DNA from: CAWEHT01 sp963808455
GTDB taxonomy: Bacteria > Chloroflexota > Anaerolineae > CG2-30-64-16
Length of the DNA: 14,037 bases
Direction: 5' to 3'
NCBI GenBank assembly: GCA_963808455.1
Contig: CAWEHT010000119.1
Location: 1-14,037, forward strand
Both the position numbers and the translations under genes were made by a program. Under the pieces are notes generated by a model. It saw nothing but the letters and a program-made list of their open reading frames with translations. It ran no database searches and was not told the origin of the DNA. This document shows, piece after piece, positions 1 through 6,054 of the stretch (its first letter is position 1; each line of letters starts with the position of its first letter).

Positions 1-190
1 CACCAAGATGGTTGACCGAGCCGCAGAGCCCCTTGGCGTTGAGGGCGCGGACTGCCACTATGGCGTCTTTCAGGCTCTCGCCGGCGACGAAACGGCGGGC
101 CACCCGGCGCGAGGCCGGGAAGCGTGGCAAGGCATTCTGGAGGTACTGGTTGGACGAGAGCGCGATAAGCGCCCTGCGCATGGCTGGCAT
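1..190 (-). CDS. Proline dehydrogenase, N-terminal part (cut by window edge)
   Basis: The frame opens with ATG at 190 and stays open to base 1, giving 63 residues, so the catalytic barrel lies outside the window. The visible N-terminus (MRRALIALSSNQ, then RRVARRFVAGESLKDAI, then VRALNAKGLCGSVNHLG) has the pattern of bacterial monofunctional proline dehydrogenases: an RRxLLxLS start, the RRFVAGE stretch, and the first barrel strand ending in a xHLGE-like motif. The family oxidises proline to pyrroline-5-carboxylate with FAD and passes electrons to the respiratory chain. The start is supported by GGAG seven bases upstream and an in-frame TGA just before it (209-211). It is the last visible gene of a minus-strand unit behind a receiver-like gene and a SufR-like regulator. 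The identification rests on the N-terminus only. Confidence 0.72.
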   Translation of the reverse strand, partial: MPAMRRALIALSSNQYLQNALPRFPASRRVARRFVAGESLKDAIVAVRALNAKGLCGSVNHLG

Positions 191-231
191 CAGGCATCTC
201 CATCGGCGTCAGAAGCATCCAGCCGCGCGCT

Positions 232-659
232 CTAGCGCGCGGCGCGGGCGGCGGGCCGTGCCTGCCCGCAGGAAGCTGGCCGGCTTCCTGCGCGGCGCGC
301 CGCACCAGTTCAGGCAGTTCGGCCATGAAGCGCGAGCGCGCCCACGCATGGTCACAGCCGGCCGCCCGGGCAGAGCGCGGGGCTTCTCCCTCGACATGGC
401 TGCCAAAAGCTACGATCGGGACGGCGCGCGTCTCGGGCAGCAGCCTGGCATGCCGCACTATAGGCTGCCAATCCGCCTGGACACCCAGATCGATCACGAC
501 CAGGGTGGGCAGGCGTTGGATGGCCGCCCCGAGCGCCATCGCGTTCTCCACGATCAGGGCTTCGGCGCCGGCGGCTTTGGCGGCGTCGCCGATCGGCGCC
601 GCGAAGAAAAGGTTCGTCACCAGCGCCACGACCAGCGGGCGCCCGGTCGGGTCAGACAT
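232..659 (-). CDS. Receiver-like (response-regulator fold) protein, 3' end uncertain
   Basis: ATG at 659 overlaps the end of the upstream regulator gene by eight bases, which suggests translational coupling. The first ~122 residues fit a CheY-like receiver: strand VVALVTN, a helix, strand EALIVEN, strand LVVIDLG with Asp57 at the phosphoacceptor position, strand VPIVAFGSH and helix RSARAAGCDHAWARSRF. The acidic residues that normally bind Mg2+ near position 12-16 are absent (VTN), and the usual Lys near residue 108 is replaced (ARSRF), so this looks like a pseudo-receiver without normal phosphotransfer. There is no output domain. The true end is unclear: after the fold ends (about 290) this frame stays open to base 1, across the proline dehydrogenase start. 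A TAG in a neighbouring frame lies at 232-234, so I end the feature there; a base error near 235-290 could explain this. Confidence 0.6.
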
Positions 660-1326
660 GCTGGCTCGGCTCGCGGCCGTATTCGATGCGATAGGCGCAC
701 ATCATCTCGCCACCCATCATGTGATGTTCGCGGGTTACCGTCGCTTCCGGCAATACGGTTTGTAAGAAGAGCAACTCCGACGTGCACGCGGCGCTGAACT
801 CGCTGGCGACATCGTGCACGGCGCAGTTGTGCTCACGCAGCCAGAAAACGTTCTCGCGCTCCTGTTCCCAGTCGGCCAGGTAGCCTTCGGCGCTCAGGAT
901 ACCGGCCAGGGCCACGATGCGATCGGCCGCAACCTTGCCGGCCAGTTGGGCCTGCGCGCCCCTGATCCGCCGCTCCGCCCGGCGCTCGAACAGCCTGAGG
1001 ATCGTGCCCTCGCCCTCATCGGTGGCCAGGTAACCCAGCAGTTCGTTGGCCAGTTGGGCATAGGTCTTCGGGAAGAGGTTCTCGGCCCCGGGGCTGAGGC
1101 GGTAGACGTAACTCGGGCGTCCCTTGCCCCTCTGGACCAATTCGTAGCGGACCAGTTTGTCGCGTTCCAGCGTGGTCAGGTGACGTCGAACACCCATGCT
1201 GGTGATCCCCAGGATCTCCGCCAGTTCCGCAGCCGTTAGCCCACCATGCTGCCGCAAGGCCAGCACGATCTTGCGGCGCGTCGGCTGCAACTGATCCCCA
1301 ATGGCATCGCTCAAGTCCTTGTTCAT
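652..1326 (-). CDS. SufR-like winged-helix transcriptional regulator with Cys triad
   Basis: A 224-residue protein. Residues ~12-75 form a winged-helix DNA-binding domain of DeoR/ArsR type (TRRKIVLALRQHGGLTAAELAEILG, then MGVRRHLTTLERDKLV, then a wing with GKGRPSYVYRLS). Its C-terminal domain carries C168, C181 and C210, spaced C-x12-C-x28-C. This is nearly the spacing of the Fe-S-binding cysteines of cyanobacterial SufR, and the context (NCAVHDVA...ACTSELL) also matches that family. SufR proteins sense Fe-S cluster or redox state and repress their targets. I chose ATG 1326 because GAGGTG lies just upstream; the longer open frame to 1491 runs through the promoter. It heads a unit with a receiver-like gene and a proline dehydrogenase, and no suf genes are visible. 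Redox control of proline oxidation is an inference. Confidence 0.82.
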   Translation of the reverse strand: MNKDLSDAIGDQLQPTRRKIVLALRQHGGLTAAELAEILGITSMGVRRHLTTLERDKLVRYELVQRGKGRPSYVYRLSPGAENLFPKTYAQLANELLGYLATDEGEGTILRLFERRAERRIRGAQAQLAGKVAADRIVALAGILSAEGYLADWEQERENVFWLREHNCAVHDVASEFSAACTSELLFLQTVLPEATVTREHHMMGGEMMCAYRIEYGREPSQHV

Positions 1327-1363
1327 CGCATCACCTCGCGGCGTTCCGCTGGCTATAGGCATC

Positions 1364-1392
1364 ACTGTACCATGCCTCGTTGGCTTTGTAAA
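1364..1392 (-). promoter_or_regulatory. Sigma70-type promoter of the SufR-like gene
   Basis: Read on the minus strand, -35 TTTACA (1392-1387) is followed by a 17-base spacer and -10 TACAGT (1369-1364). Transcription would start near 1357, giving a leader of about 30 bases with a Shine-Dalgarno site before ATG 1326. The spacing is ideal and the boxes match at 5/6 and 4/6 positions. Predicted from sequence only. Confidence 0.6.
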
Positions 1393-1422
1393 TATTTCCA
1401 GATTTATAAGACCGTTTATAAA
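1390..1422. promoter_or_regulatory. AT-rich repeat block, candidate operator
   Basis: In a GC-rich region this short stretch carries two TTTATAA copies (1403-1409 and 1415-1421) twelve bases apart, roughly one helical turn, each containing the palindrome TTATAA. The palindrome AAATATTT (1390-1397) overlaps the end of the -35 box. The block lies directly upstream of the minus-strand promoter and could bind the SufR-like regulator as autocontrol, or act as an UP element. It has no obvious match to the cyanobacterial SufR site (CAAC-N6-GTTG). Confidence 0.4.
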
Positions 1423-1463
1423 AGAAAGCCGGAGGCCGTCTTGCGTCATGCCCCCCCGCGTGT

Positions 1464-1492
1464 TTGACCTTGGCCGCATCCCGCAGTACACT
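1464..1492 (+). promoter_or_regulatory. Promoter of the first glycosyltransferase gene
   Basis: TTGACC (1464-1469), a 17-base spacer and TACACT (1487-1492) form a good sigma70-type promoter. The predicted start near 1499 leaves a leader of about 64 bases before ATG 1563. It also argues against an upstream translation start at 1464, which would lie in the -35 box. Confidence 0.55.
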
Positions 1493-1562
1493 GGCGCTGG
1501 TGCCCGAGCGGACGCGGCCTGGGCCTTTGGCCACGCTCCATGGGCAGTTGCCGAGGAGGGCC

Positions 1563-2255
1563 ATGCCGGAGAACGGTGGGATCATCGCGCTGATCCCCAC
1601 CTACAACGAAGTTGACCACGTTGCTGAAGTGGTAAAACAAGCCCTGGCGTACCTGCCTGTGGTGGTGATCGACGACGGTTCGACCGATGGCTCCGGCGCG
1701 GCGGCCGCCCTCGCCGGGGCCAAGGTCATCGCCCACAAGCACAATCGGGGCAAGGGCGCCGCCCTGAATACCGGCTTCGACTATGCCGTGGGCCAGAACC
1801 TGGCTGCAGTCGTGACTCTGGACGCCGACGGACAGCATGACCCCAACGAGATTCCCGGCTTCTTAGAGGCGTACCAGGCCGATCGAGGCGATATCATCGT
1901 TGGGCGGCGCACGTTCGAGCAGATGCCCGGCATCCGGCAGTGGGGCAACCGCGCCGGCACGCGCCTGCTGGAATGGGCCCTGGGGCAGCCTGTGCCCGAC
2001 AATCAGAGCGGCTACCGCCTGCTCAACCGGAAGGTGCTGGGCACTCCGTCCATCCGGCCTCACAGCCGGCGTTTCGAAGCCGAGGTGGAAATCCTCGTGC
2101 GTGCGCAGTTGGCGAGCTTGCGCATCGCCTGGATACCCATCAAGACGATCTACGGGGACGAAGTCAGCCACTATCAACCGCTGCGCGACAGCCTGCTCTT
2201 CTTGAGGATGGTTTGGTTTATCTGGCGGGCACGCCGGCGCGGAACGTTCGACTGA
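1563..2255 (+). CDS. Family-2 glycosyltransferase (DPM1-like, soluble type)
   Basis: A 230-residue GT-A fold transferase. The N-terminus reads IIALIPTYNE; the nucleotide-binding VVVIDDGSTDGS has D37-D38; the metal-binding DxD is D87-A88-D89 in TLDADGQHDP; and the acceptor region contains DNQSGYRLLNR and FEAEVEIL. The family moves a sugar from a nucleotide donor, often to polyprenyl phosphate. There are no true C-terminal membrane helices, only a short hydrophobic stretch (SLLFLRMVWFIW) before a basic tail, so it probably sits at the cytoplasmic membrane face. ATG 1563 was chosen for the GGAGGG directly upstream and a full-length family N-terminus. It is monocistronic or followed 119 bases later by a small membrane gene. 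Sugar and acceptor cannot be read from the sequence. Confidence 0.85.
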   Translation: MPENGGIIALIPTYNEVDHVAEVVKQALAYLPVVVIDDGSTDGSGAAAALAGAKVIAHKHNRGKGAALNTGFDYAVGQNLAAVVTLDADGQHDPNEIPGFLEAYQADRGDIIVGRRTFEQMPGIRQWGNRAGTRLLEWALGQPVPDNQSGYRLLNRKVLGTPSIRPHSRRFEAEVEILVRAQLASLRIAWIPIKTIYGDEVSHYQPLRDSLLFLRMVWFIWRARRRGTFD

Positions 2256-2374
2256 GGCGCGGGTTAACCCCTGAGTCCGGCCAGCTGCTTCCAACGGCTG
2301 CGCAGCCTCCCTCCGGGCACATGCCCCGTTAGGGGGACCGTGACGCGGGGCCTGGGATTCGGATTGAAGCAAAC

Positions 2375-2668
2375 GTGCATGTCCTGCTAGGGATCTTGTT
2401 GATGGTGGTAGGCACAGCCTATCCCATGGGCGCACTGGTCTGGCTGAACCACCGTATGGGGCGCCAGCCGGCGCTATCGGCGCGCCGGGTCGGCACGTTC
2501 CTGGCTTTCGACGGCGTATTTCCTGTGTTGTTTGTCGTCTCGGGGTTGGGCGTGCCCGTTCCCCGCCTGTGGACGGTTGTGGCGATCAAGGCGATTGTAC
2601 TTCTGGCAGCGCTGGCCACCTTGATCCTGGCGCTGGCCTGGTTCACTTCCTGGAGAATGGATCGCTGA
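2375..2668 (+). CDS. Small membrane protein, three predicted helices
   Basis: A 97-residue hydrophobic protein with helices at about residues 3-24, 39-58 and 64-90, joined by short polar turns (HRMGRQPALSARR and a VPVPRLW turn) and ending in SWRMDR. I do not recognise the family. GTG 2375 keeps the first helix whole but has a poor ribosome site; ATG 2402 has AGGGA upstream and would remove nine residues. It lies 18 bases upstream of the DNA methyltransferase gene on the same strand, so the two are probably cotranscribed. Residue composition and the clear alternation of hydrophobic segments support it as coding. Confidence 0.6.
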   Translation: MHVLLGILLMVVGTAYPMGALVWLNHRMGRQPALSARRVGTFLAFDGVFPVLFVVSGLGVPVPRLWTVVAIKAIVLLAALATLILALAWFTSWRMDR

Positions 2669-2686
2669 ACGTTGTGAGGAGCAACA

Positions 2687-3238
2687 ATGGCCGACAAGCT
2701 GCGCTCGCTGGTCTTTCAAGCCGGGACTGCGTCGGGCTGGGGGTGGCTAAGCCTGGCAGCCTCGTCCCGGGGCCTGCGGTTCCTGGGCCTGCCGTCCCCA
2801 GGCGAGGGTGCGGCAATCAAGAAACTCCGCCAGCATTACCCGGAAGCCGAGCTCCAACCCGACGACCCTTTCCTGCAGGACATCGCCGGCCAGGTCCAGA
2901 CGTATCTGGCGGGTGAGCGCCGGGAATTCGTGGCAAATCTCGACCTGCGCGGCCATACCACCTTCGAGCTGTCGGTGTGGGCCGTCACGGCGCGCATCCT
3001 TTATGGCGAGACCCGCACCTACGGCTGGGTGGGCGGGCAGGTTGGCGGCAGCCCAGGGGTGGCCCAGGCTGTCGGCGCGGCCCTGGGCAATAACCCCGTG
3101 CCCTTGATCATCCCCTGCCATCGCGTCATAGGCTCCGACGGCAGCCTGCACGGCTTCGCCGGGGGCCTCGACCTGAAGGCACGTCTCCTCGCCCTCGAGA
3201 ACCGGCAGATGAGGTTCACGCTGGCCGAGCTGGAATGA
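2687..3238 (+). CDS. ogt: Methylated-DNA-[protein]-cysteine S-methyltransferase (Ogt/MGMT type)
   Basis: A 183-residue protein that moves an alkyl group from O6-alkylguanine (and O4-alkylthymine) in DNA to its own cysteine in a suicide reaction. The acceptor is C144 in IIPCHRVIG, preceded by AVGAALGNNPVPL, and YGETRTYG holds the conserved Tyr112. The tail GFAGGLDLKARLLALE matches the helix after the active site. The N-terminal half (to ~85) fits the ribonuclease-H-like domain of Ogt proteins. At position 127 the family's DNA-inserting arginine finger (usually ARAVG) is Gln (AQAVG, codon CAG at 3065-3067). Start ATG 2687 has GAGGAG at good spacing. Acid/alkyl-response control is not visible. 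The substitution may change base flipping, but the acceptor motif is intact. Confidence 0.93.
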   Translation: MADKLRSLVFQAGTASGWGWLSLAASSRGLRFLGLPSPGEGAAIKKLRQHYPEAELQPDDPFLQDIAGQVQTYLAGERREFVANLDLRGHTTFELSVWAVTARILYGETRTYGWVGGQVGGSPGVAQAVGAALGNNPVPLIIPCHRVIGSDGSLHGFAGGLDLKARLLALENRQMRFTLAELE

Positions 3239-3300
3239 AAGGCGGGCCGGCCGCCGGCGCCCCTGCGGTCACCGATGCGCGTTTGGCATCCGGCGTCGTT

Positions 3301-3328
3301 TTGTTCTTATGCAAAGCCGTGCTACAAT
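3301..3328 (+). promoter_or_regulatory. Promoter before the recombinase unit
   Basis: TTGTTC (3301-3306), a 16-base spacer and TACAAT (3323-3328) form a likely sigma70-type promoter. TTTGTT one base upstream would give 17 bases. Predicted transcription start is near 3335, 143 bases before the recombinase ATG. It would serve the tightly spaced genes from 3478 to at least 6993. Confidence 0.6.
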
Positions 3329-3334
3329 GGGGTC

Positions 3335-3477
3335 CTTCAGGTGGAAGATCCCGTGAAGCCGGGATGCTACATGCTAGCCCTCCTTGGGACCCATGTTTGG
3401 CTGGCAGGGGGTTTAGCGATCCATGCTCGAAGCAGTAGTATCGGCCCATCGTTTTGATGCTGCCAGAGGAGAGCGCC
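3335..3477 (+). ncRNA. Candidate structured leader RNA upstream of the recombinase
   Basis: The untranslated leader holds several possible stems: ATCCCG/CGGGAT (3348-3353 with 3360-3365, six-base loop), TGCTAGCC/GGCTGGCA (3372-3379 with 3399-3406, one G-U pair), a two-part stem CGAT+TGCT with AGCA+ATCG (3417-3443), and CATC/GATG shortly before the start codon. ACATG/CATGT and GGGTCC/GGACCC offer competing pairings. No open frame with a ribosome site was seen. I do not recognise a known riboswitch, 6S, SRP or T-box motif. It may be a cis-regulatory leader or a separate small RNA; GC-rich sequence also forms stems by chance. Confidence 0.35.
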
Positions 3478-4405
3478 ATGCAAGCCAACATCCGGGAATT
3501 CCTGGACTATCTCATTGCTGAAAGGGGGTGCGCGGACAACACTGTCTCAGCATATCGCAATGATCTGACCCAGTTCTATGAATTTGTCACGCATCAGATC
3601 GAGCAAGAGGCCGGGTGGGCTGGGGTGACGCGTGATTGCCTGATCGGTTACATCCTCCATCTGAAGGAACGGGAGTACGCATCCGCTACGGTCGCGTGCG
3701 AAGGTTGCCGCAGTCAAATCGTTCTGTCACTACCTGTTGCATAATGGCACGATCCTCGACGACCCCGCGGCCGACCTCGATTCGCCGAAGGTCAAGAAGC
3801 ACTTGCCTCAAACCCTGTCACCGGAGGATGTCGAGCGCTTGCTGGCCGTTCCCGGCCAGCAAGGGAATTCGCCCAAGGCGCTGCGCGATAGCGCGTTGCT
3901 GGAAGTCCTGTATGCCACGGGCATGCGGGTGAGCGAGCTGGCGAAGCTGACCCTGGATGATGTGGATCCCCAGGCCGGCACGGTGCGCTGCGTGGGCAAG
4001 GGCAGCAAAGAACGCGTGATGCCGTTGTACCCCGAGGCGCTGACCGCGCTGGGCCTTTACCTGGAGCACGGTCGCCCCGAGTTGCTCGGCTCCGACCTCC
4101 AACAACGCTCTCTGTTTCTGAATCCGCGCGGCGACCAGCTGACGAGGCAGGGCCTCTGGTTGATCATCAAGCGCTATGCGAAAGAACTGGGCATCGCCGA
4201 TCGTGTCACTCCTCACACGCTGCGGCACTCCTTTGCCACGCATATGCTGAGCGGAGGCGCGGGCCTGCGCGAGGTCCAGAAGTTGCTTGGGCACGCCAAT
4301 ATCTCGACGACCCAGGTCTACACCCACGTCTCCCGGGACCGGTTGCATGAGGTCTACGACGCGGCGCACCCCCGCGGCACTGAGTTCACCCATCGCCATC
4401 TGTGA
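3478..4405 (+). pseudogene. XerC/XerD-type tyrosine recombinase, split by +1 frameshift
   Basis: Two adjoining frames together encode one recombinase of about 308 residues, the usual Xer length. Frame 1 (ATG 3478, with GAGGAG upstream) gives the SAM-like core-binding domain: FLDYLIAERGCADNTVSAY to SATVA. Near 3691-3705 homology moves to the +1 frame, which reads VAAVKSFCHYLLHNG, then the catalytic domain to TGA 4405. That domain has the full active set: R in ATGMRVSEL, K in GKGSKER, H and R in HTLRHSFATH, H in LLGHANIS and the nucleophile Y in TTQVYTHV. The tail DRLHEVYDAAHPR is XerD-like. Xer proteins resolve chromosome dimers at dif. All catalytic residues survive, so a sequencing indel is more likely than decay; XerC and XerD cannot be told apart here. 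The 3' end overlaps the next gene by four bases. Confidence 0.85.
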
Positions 4406-5271
4406 GAAGTACCTTGAACGCATCCCTTTCGACCCTGACTGCAAGAACATCGGAGGCAGCGGACGCCATACGGGCCCGAACTGCCCATCGCCCGGAGCTG
4501 GGGCTGATCCTGGGCTCCGGCTTGAACCCATTGGCCGATCAGATCGAGGGCGCGGATCGTATCCCGTACAGGGACATCCCGGATTTCGCCCCTTCCACGA
4601 TCGCCGGGCATATGGGCCAGCTGGTCATAGGCCGGCTCGCCGCACGGCCGGTCCTGATCATGCAAGGGCGCAGCCATCCGTACGAGGGCCTTTCGCCGCA
4701 GCAGGTCACCTTTCCGATCCGCGTGATGCAGGCGCTGGGGGTCCGCACGCTGATCGTGACCAATGCAGCCGGCGGGCTGAACCCGGCCTTCCTGGCCGGG
4801 GACCTGATGTTGATCACCGATCACCTGGGCCTGGTGGCGATGGCGGGCTGGAACCCCCTGATAGGCCCCAACGACGAGTCGCTCGGCCCTCGCTTCGTGG
4901 CCATGTCGGGGGCATACGACCCGGCTCTGCGCCGGTTGGCGCTGCAAGTGGCCGGCCGGCTGGGCATAACCCTGCGGCAGGGCGTCTACGCCGGCGTCTG
5001 TGGGCCCACCTTCGAGACGCCGGCCGAGGTCCGCTTCCTGCGCCTGGCCGGCGCCGACGCCGTGGGCATGTTGACGGTGGCCGAAGTGATCGTGGCGCGC
5101 CACATGAATCTGCGAGTCTTGGGGCTCAGCGGCATATCCAACCTGGCACACACAGACCCCGAGACTGAAGCCCATGCGGCCCACAGCGAGGTGCTGGCGG
5201 CAGGGGCGACGTTGGTGCCAAAGCTCACGGCGTTGCTGCAGGGCATTCTGGCCGAGATGCCGGCGCTCTGA
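4402..5271 (+). CDS. punA: Purine nucleoside phosphorylase (trimeric PNP family)
   Basis: A 289-residue enzyme that splits purine nucleosides with phosphate to base and ribose-1-phosphate in purine salvage. Family motifs are present: GSGL (phosphate-loop Ser39), QGRSHPYEG (Arg90, His92), TNAAGGLN (120-127), GPTFETPAE (Glu205) and an Asn247 equivalent in SGISNLAH. The GMSTV phosphate-binding motif reads GMLTV: Leu224 (TTG at 5071-5073) replaces the conserved Ser, one base from TCG. GTG 4402 overlaps the recombinase stop as GTGA, indicating translational coupling; a TTG at 4414 is an alternative. The next gene starts 13 bases downstream. Class is clear; purine preference (the Asn247 equivalent suggests Gua/Hyp) is inferred. 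Confidence 0.92.
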   Translation: MRSTLNASLSTLTARTSEAADAIRARTAHRPELGLILGSGLNPLADQIEGADRIPYRDIPDFAPSTIAGHMGQLVIGRLAARPVLIMQGRSHPYEGLSPQQVTFPIRVMQALGVRTLIVTNAAGGLNPAFLAGDLMLITDHLGLVAMAGWNPLIGPNDESLGPRFVAMSGAYDPALRRLALQVAGRLGITLRQGVYAGVCGPTFETPAEVRFLRLAGADAVGMLTVAEVIVARHMNLRVLGLSGISNLAHTDPETEAHAAHSEVLAAGATLVPKLTALLQGILAEMPAL

Positions 5272-5284
5272 GGGGTGAGCAAGT

Positions 5285-6043
5285 TTGGCTATCGTTGTCG
5301 AGTTTATCAAAGACTATGCCAGCTGGATCTACGGCGCGTGCGCCCTGGTGGCCCTGTGGTACCTGCGCACGGCGATCGTGGCCCGGCGCGATCGGCGCTG
5401 CGCCGTGTTCTCGCTCGAGCGCGAAGCCGCTATCAACCGGACGTACAATGCCTGGTCGGTGGCGTTTGCGTTGATCCTGGTGATCGGGGTGGTGTACCTC
5501 TTGAGCACGGTCGTCGCGCAGGCCATGCAGCCATTGGTCCTGAGCGAGCAAACCCCGTCCACTCCCCTCGCGACGCGGGCCCTGCCGACCCCCACGCCGC
5601 CTCTGCCGGCCATAACGCCGACGCCGGAAGCGCCGACCCCTTTCCCGACGTCCGACCTACCGCCGGCGACGGAGCCGCCCATGCCGACGATCGCCGTGCC
5701 GACGCCGACCGTTGCCAAGCCGATCATCCGCCCGGCGCAGTGCTCCAACCCGCAAGTCAATATCACGTCCCCGGGGATGGGCGCCCAGGTATCGGGCGTG
5801 GTGCCTGTCTACGGCAACGCCGTCTACCCTCACTTGAGCTATTACAAGCTGGAGTTCGGGGCAGGGGCTCATCCCAGTGTCTGGTCTTACTTTGATGGCG
5901 GGGAAAATCCGGTTCAGGGCGGGCGGCTGGGCAGCCTCAACACGGGAGCGGTCCCGCCAGGGCTGTACAGCATTCGTGTGGTCGTGGTGGACAGCACGGG
6001 CAATTATCCGCCTCCCTGCCAGACCACTATCCATGTGAAGTAG
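5285..6043 (+). CDS. Membrane protein with Thr/Pro linker and Ig-like outer domain
   Basis: A 252-residue protein. Two membrane helices (about 12-29 and 56-80) flank a basic and charged loop (ARRDRR...LEREAAINR) that is probably cytoplasmic. A low-complexity linker rich in Thr-Pro pairs (about 88-145: LPTPTPPLP, TPTPEAPTP, AVPTPTVAKP) leads to a C-terminal domain (150-252) with VNITSPGMGAQVSGVVPVYG, YYKLEFGAG and GLYSIRVVVVDSTGN, an Ig-like/fibronectin-like beta sandwich. Cys153 and Cys245 flank the domain and could form a disulfide. Similar outer domains occur in Chloroflexota transglycosylases and surface proteins (established family knowledge). TTG 5285 is the only reasonable start, after GGGGTGAG. 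It sits 13 bases after the phosphorylase gene and 11 before the HEAT gene. Function unknown; likely envelope or glycan related. Confidence 0.75.
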   Translation: MAIVVEFIKDYASWIYGACALVALWYLRTAIVARRDRRCAVFSLEREAAINRTYNAWSVAFALILVIGVVYLLSTVVAQAMQPLVLSEQTPSTPLATRALPTPTPPLPAITPTPEAPTPFPTSDLPPATEPPMPTIAVPTPTVAKPIIRPAQCSNPQVNITSPGMGAQVSGVVPVYGNAVYPHLSYYKLEFGAGAHPSVWSYFDGGENPVQGGRLGSLNTGAVPPGLYSIRVVVVDSTGNYPPPCQTTIHVK

Positions 6044-6054
6044 GACTTCCCCTC

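Noticed and set aside
12..797. Long plus-strand open frame over the left edge
   Set aside because: It is antisense to the regulator and receiver genes, is very rich in Arg and Ala, and shows no family pattern; high GC makes such frames common.
2322..2335. CCCC-GTTA-GGGG hairpin as a terminator of the first glycosyltransferase
   Set aside because: The stem is only four pairs and no T tract follows.
3274..3310. GATGC/GCATC stem before a T-rich stretch as a terminator of the methyltransferase gene
   Set aside because: The stem is short with a mismatch just outside it, the T-rich part starts about eight bases away, and it overlaps the better supported promoter.
3335..3450. SRP (4.5S) or 6S RNA gene upstream of the recombinase
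   Set aside because: The SRP tetraloop and GGAAG...AGCAG core are absent and no long 6S-like rod with a central bubble forms; only short local similarity is seen.
3691..3705. Programmed +1 frameshifting in the recombinase
   Set aside because: No in-frame stop, slippery codon pair or stimulator is visible at the site, and similar breaks occur in other genes of this window.
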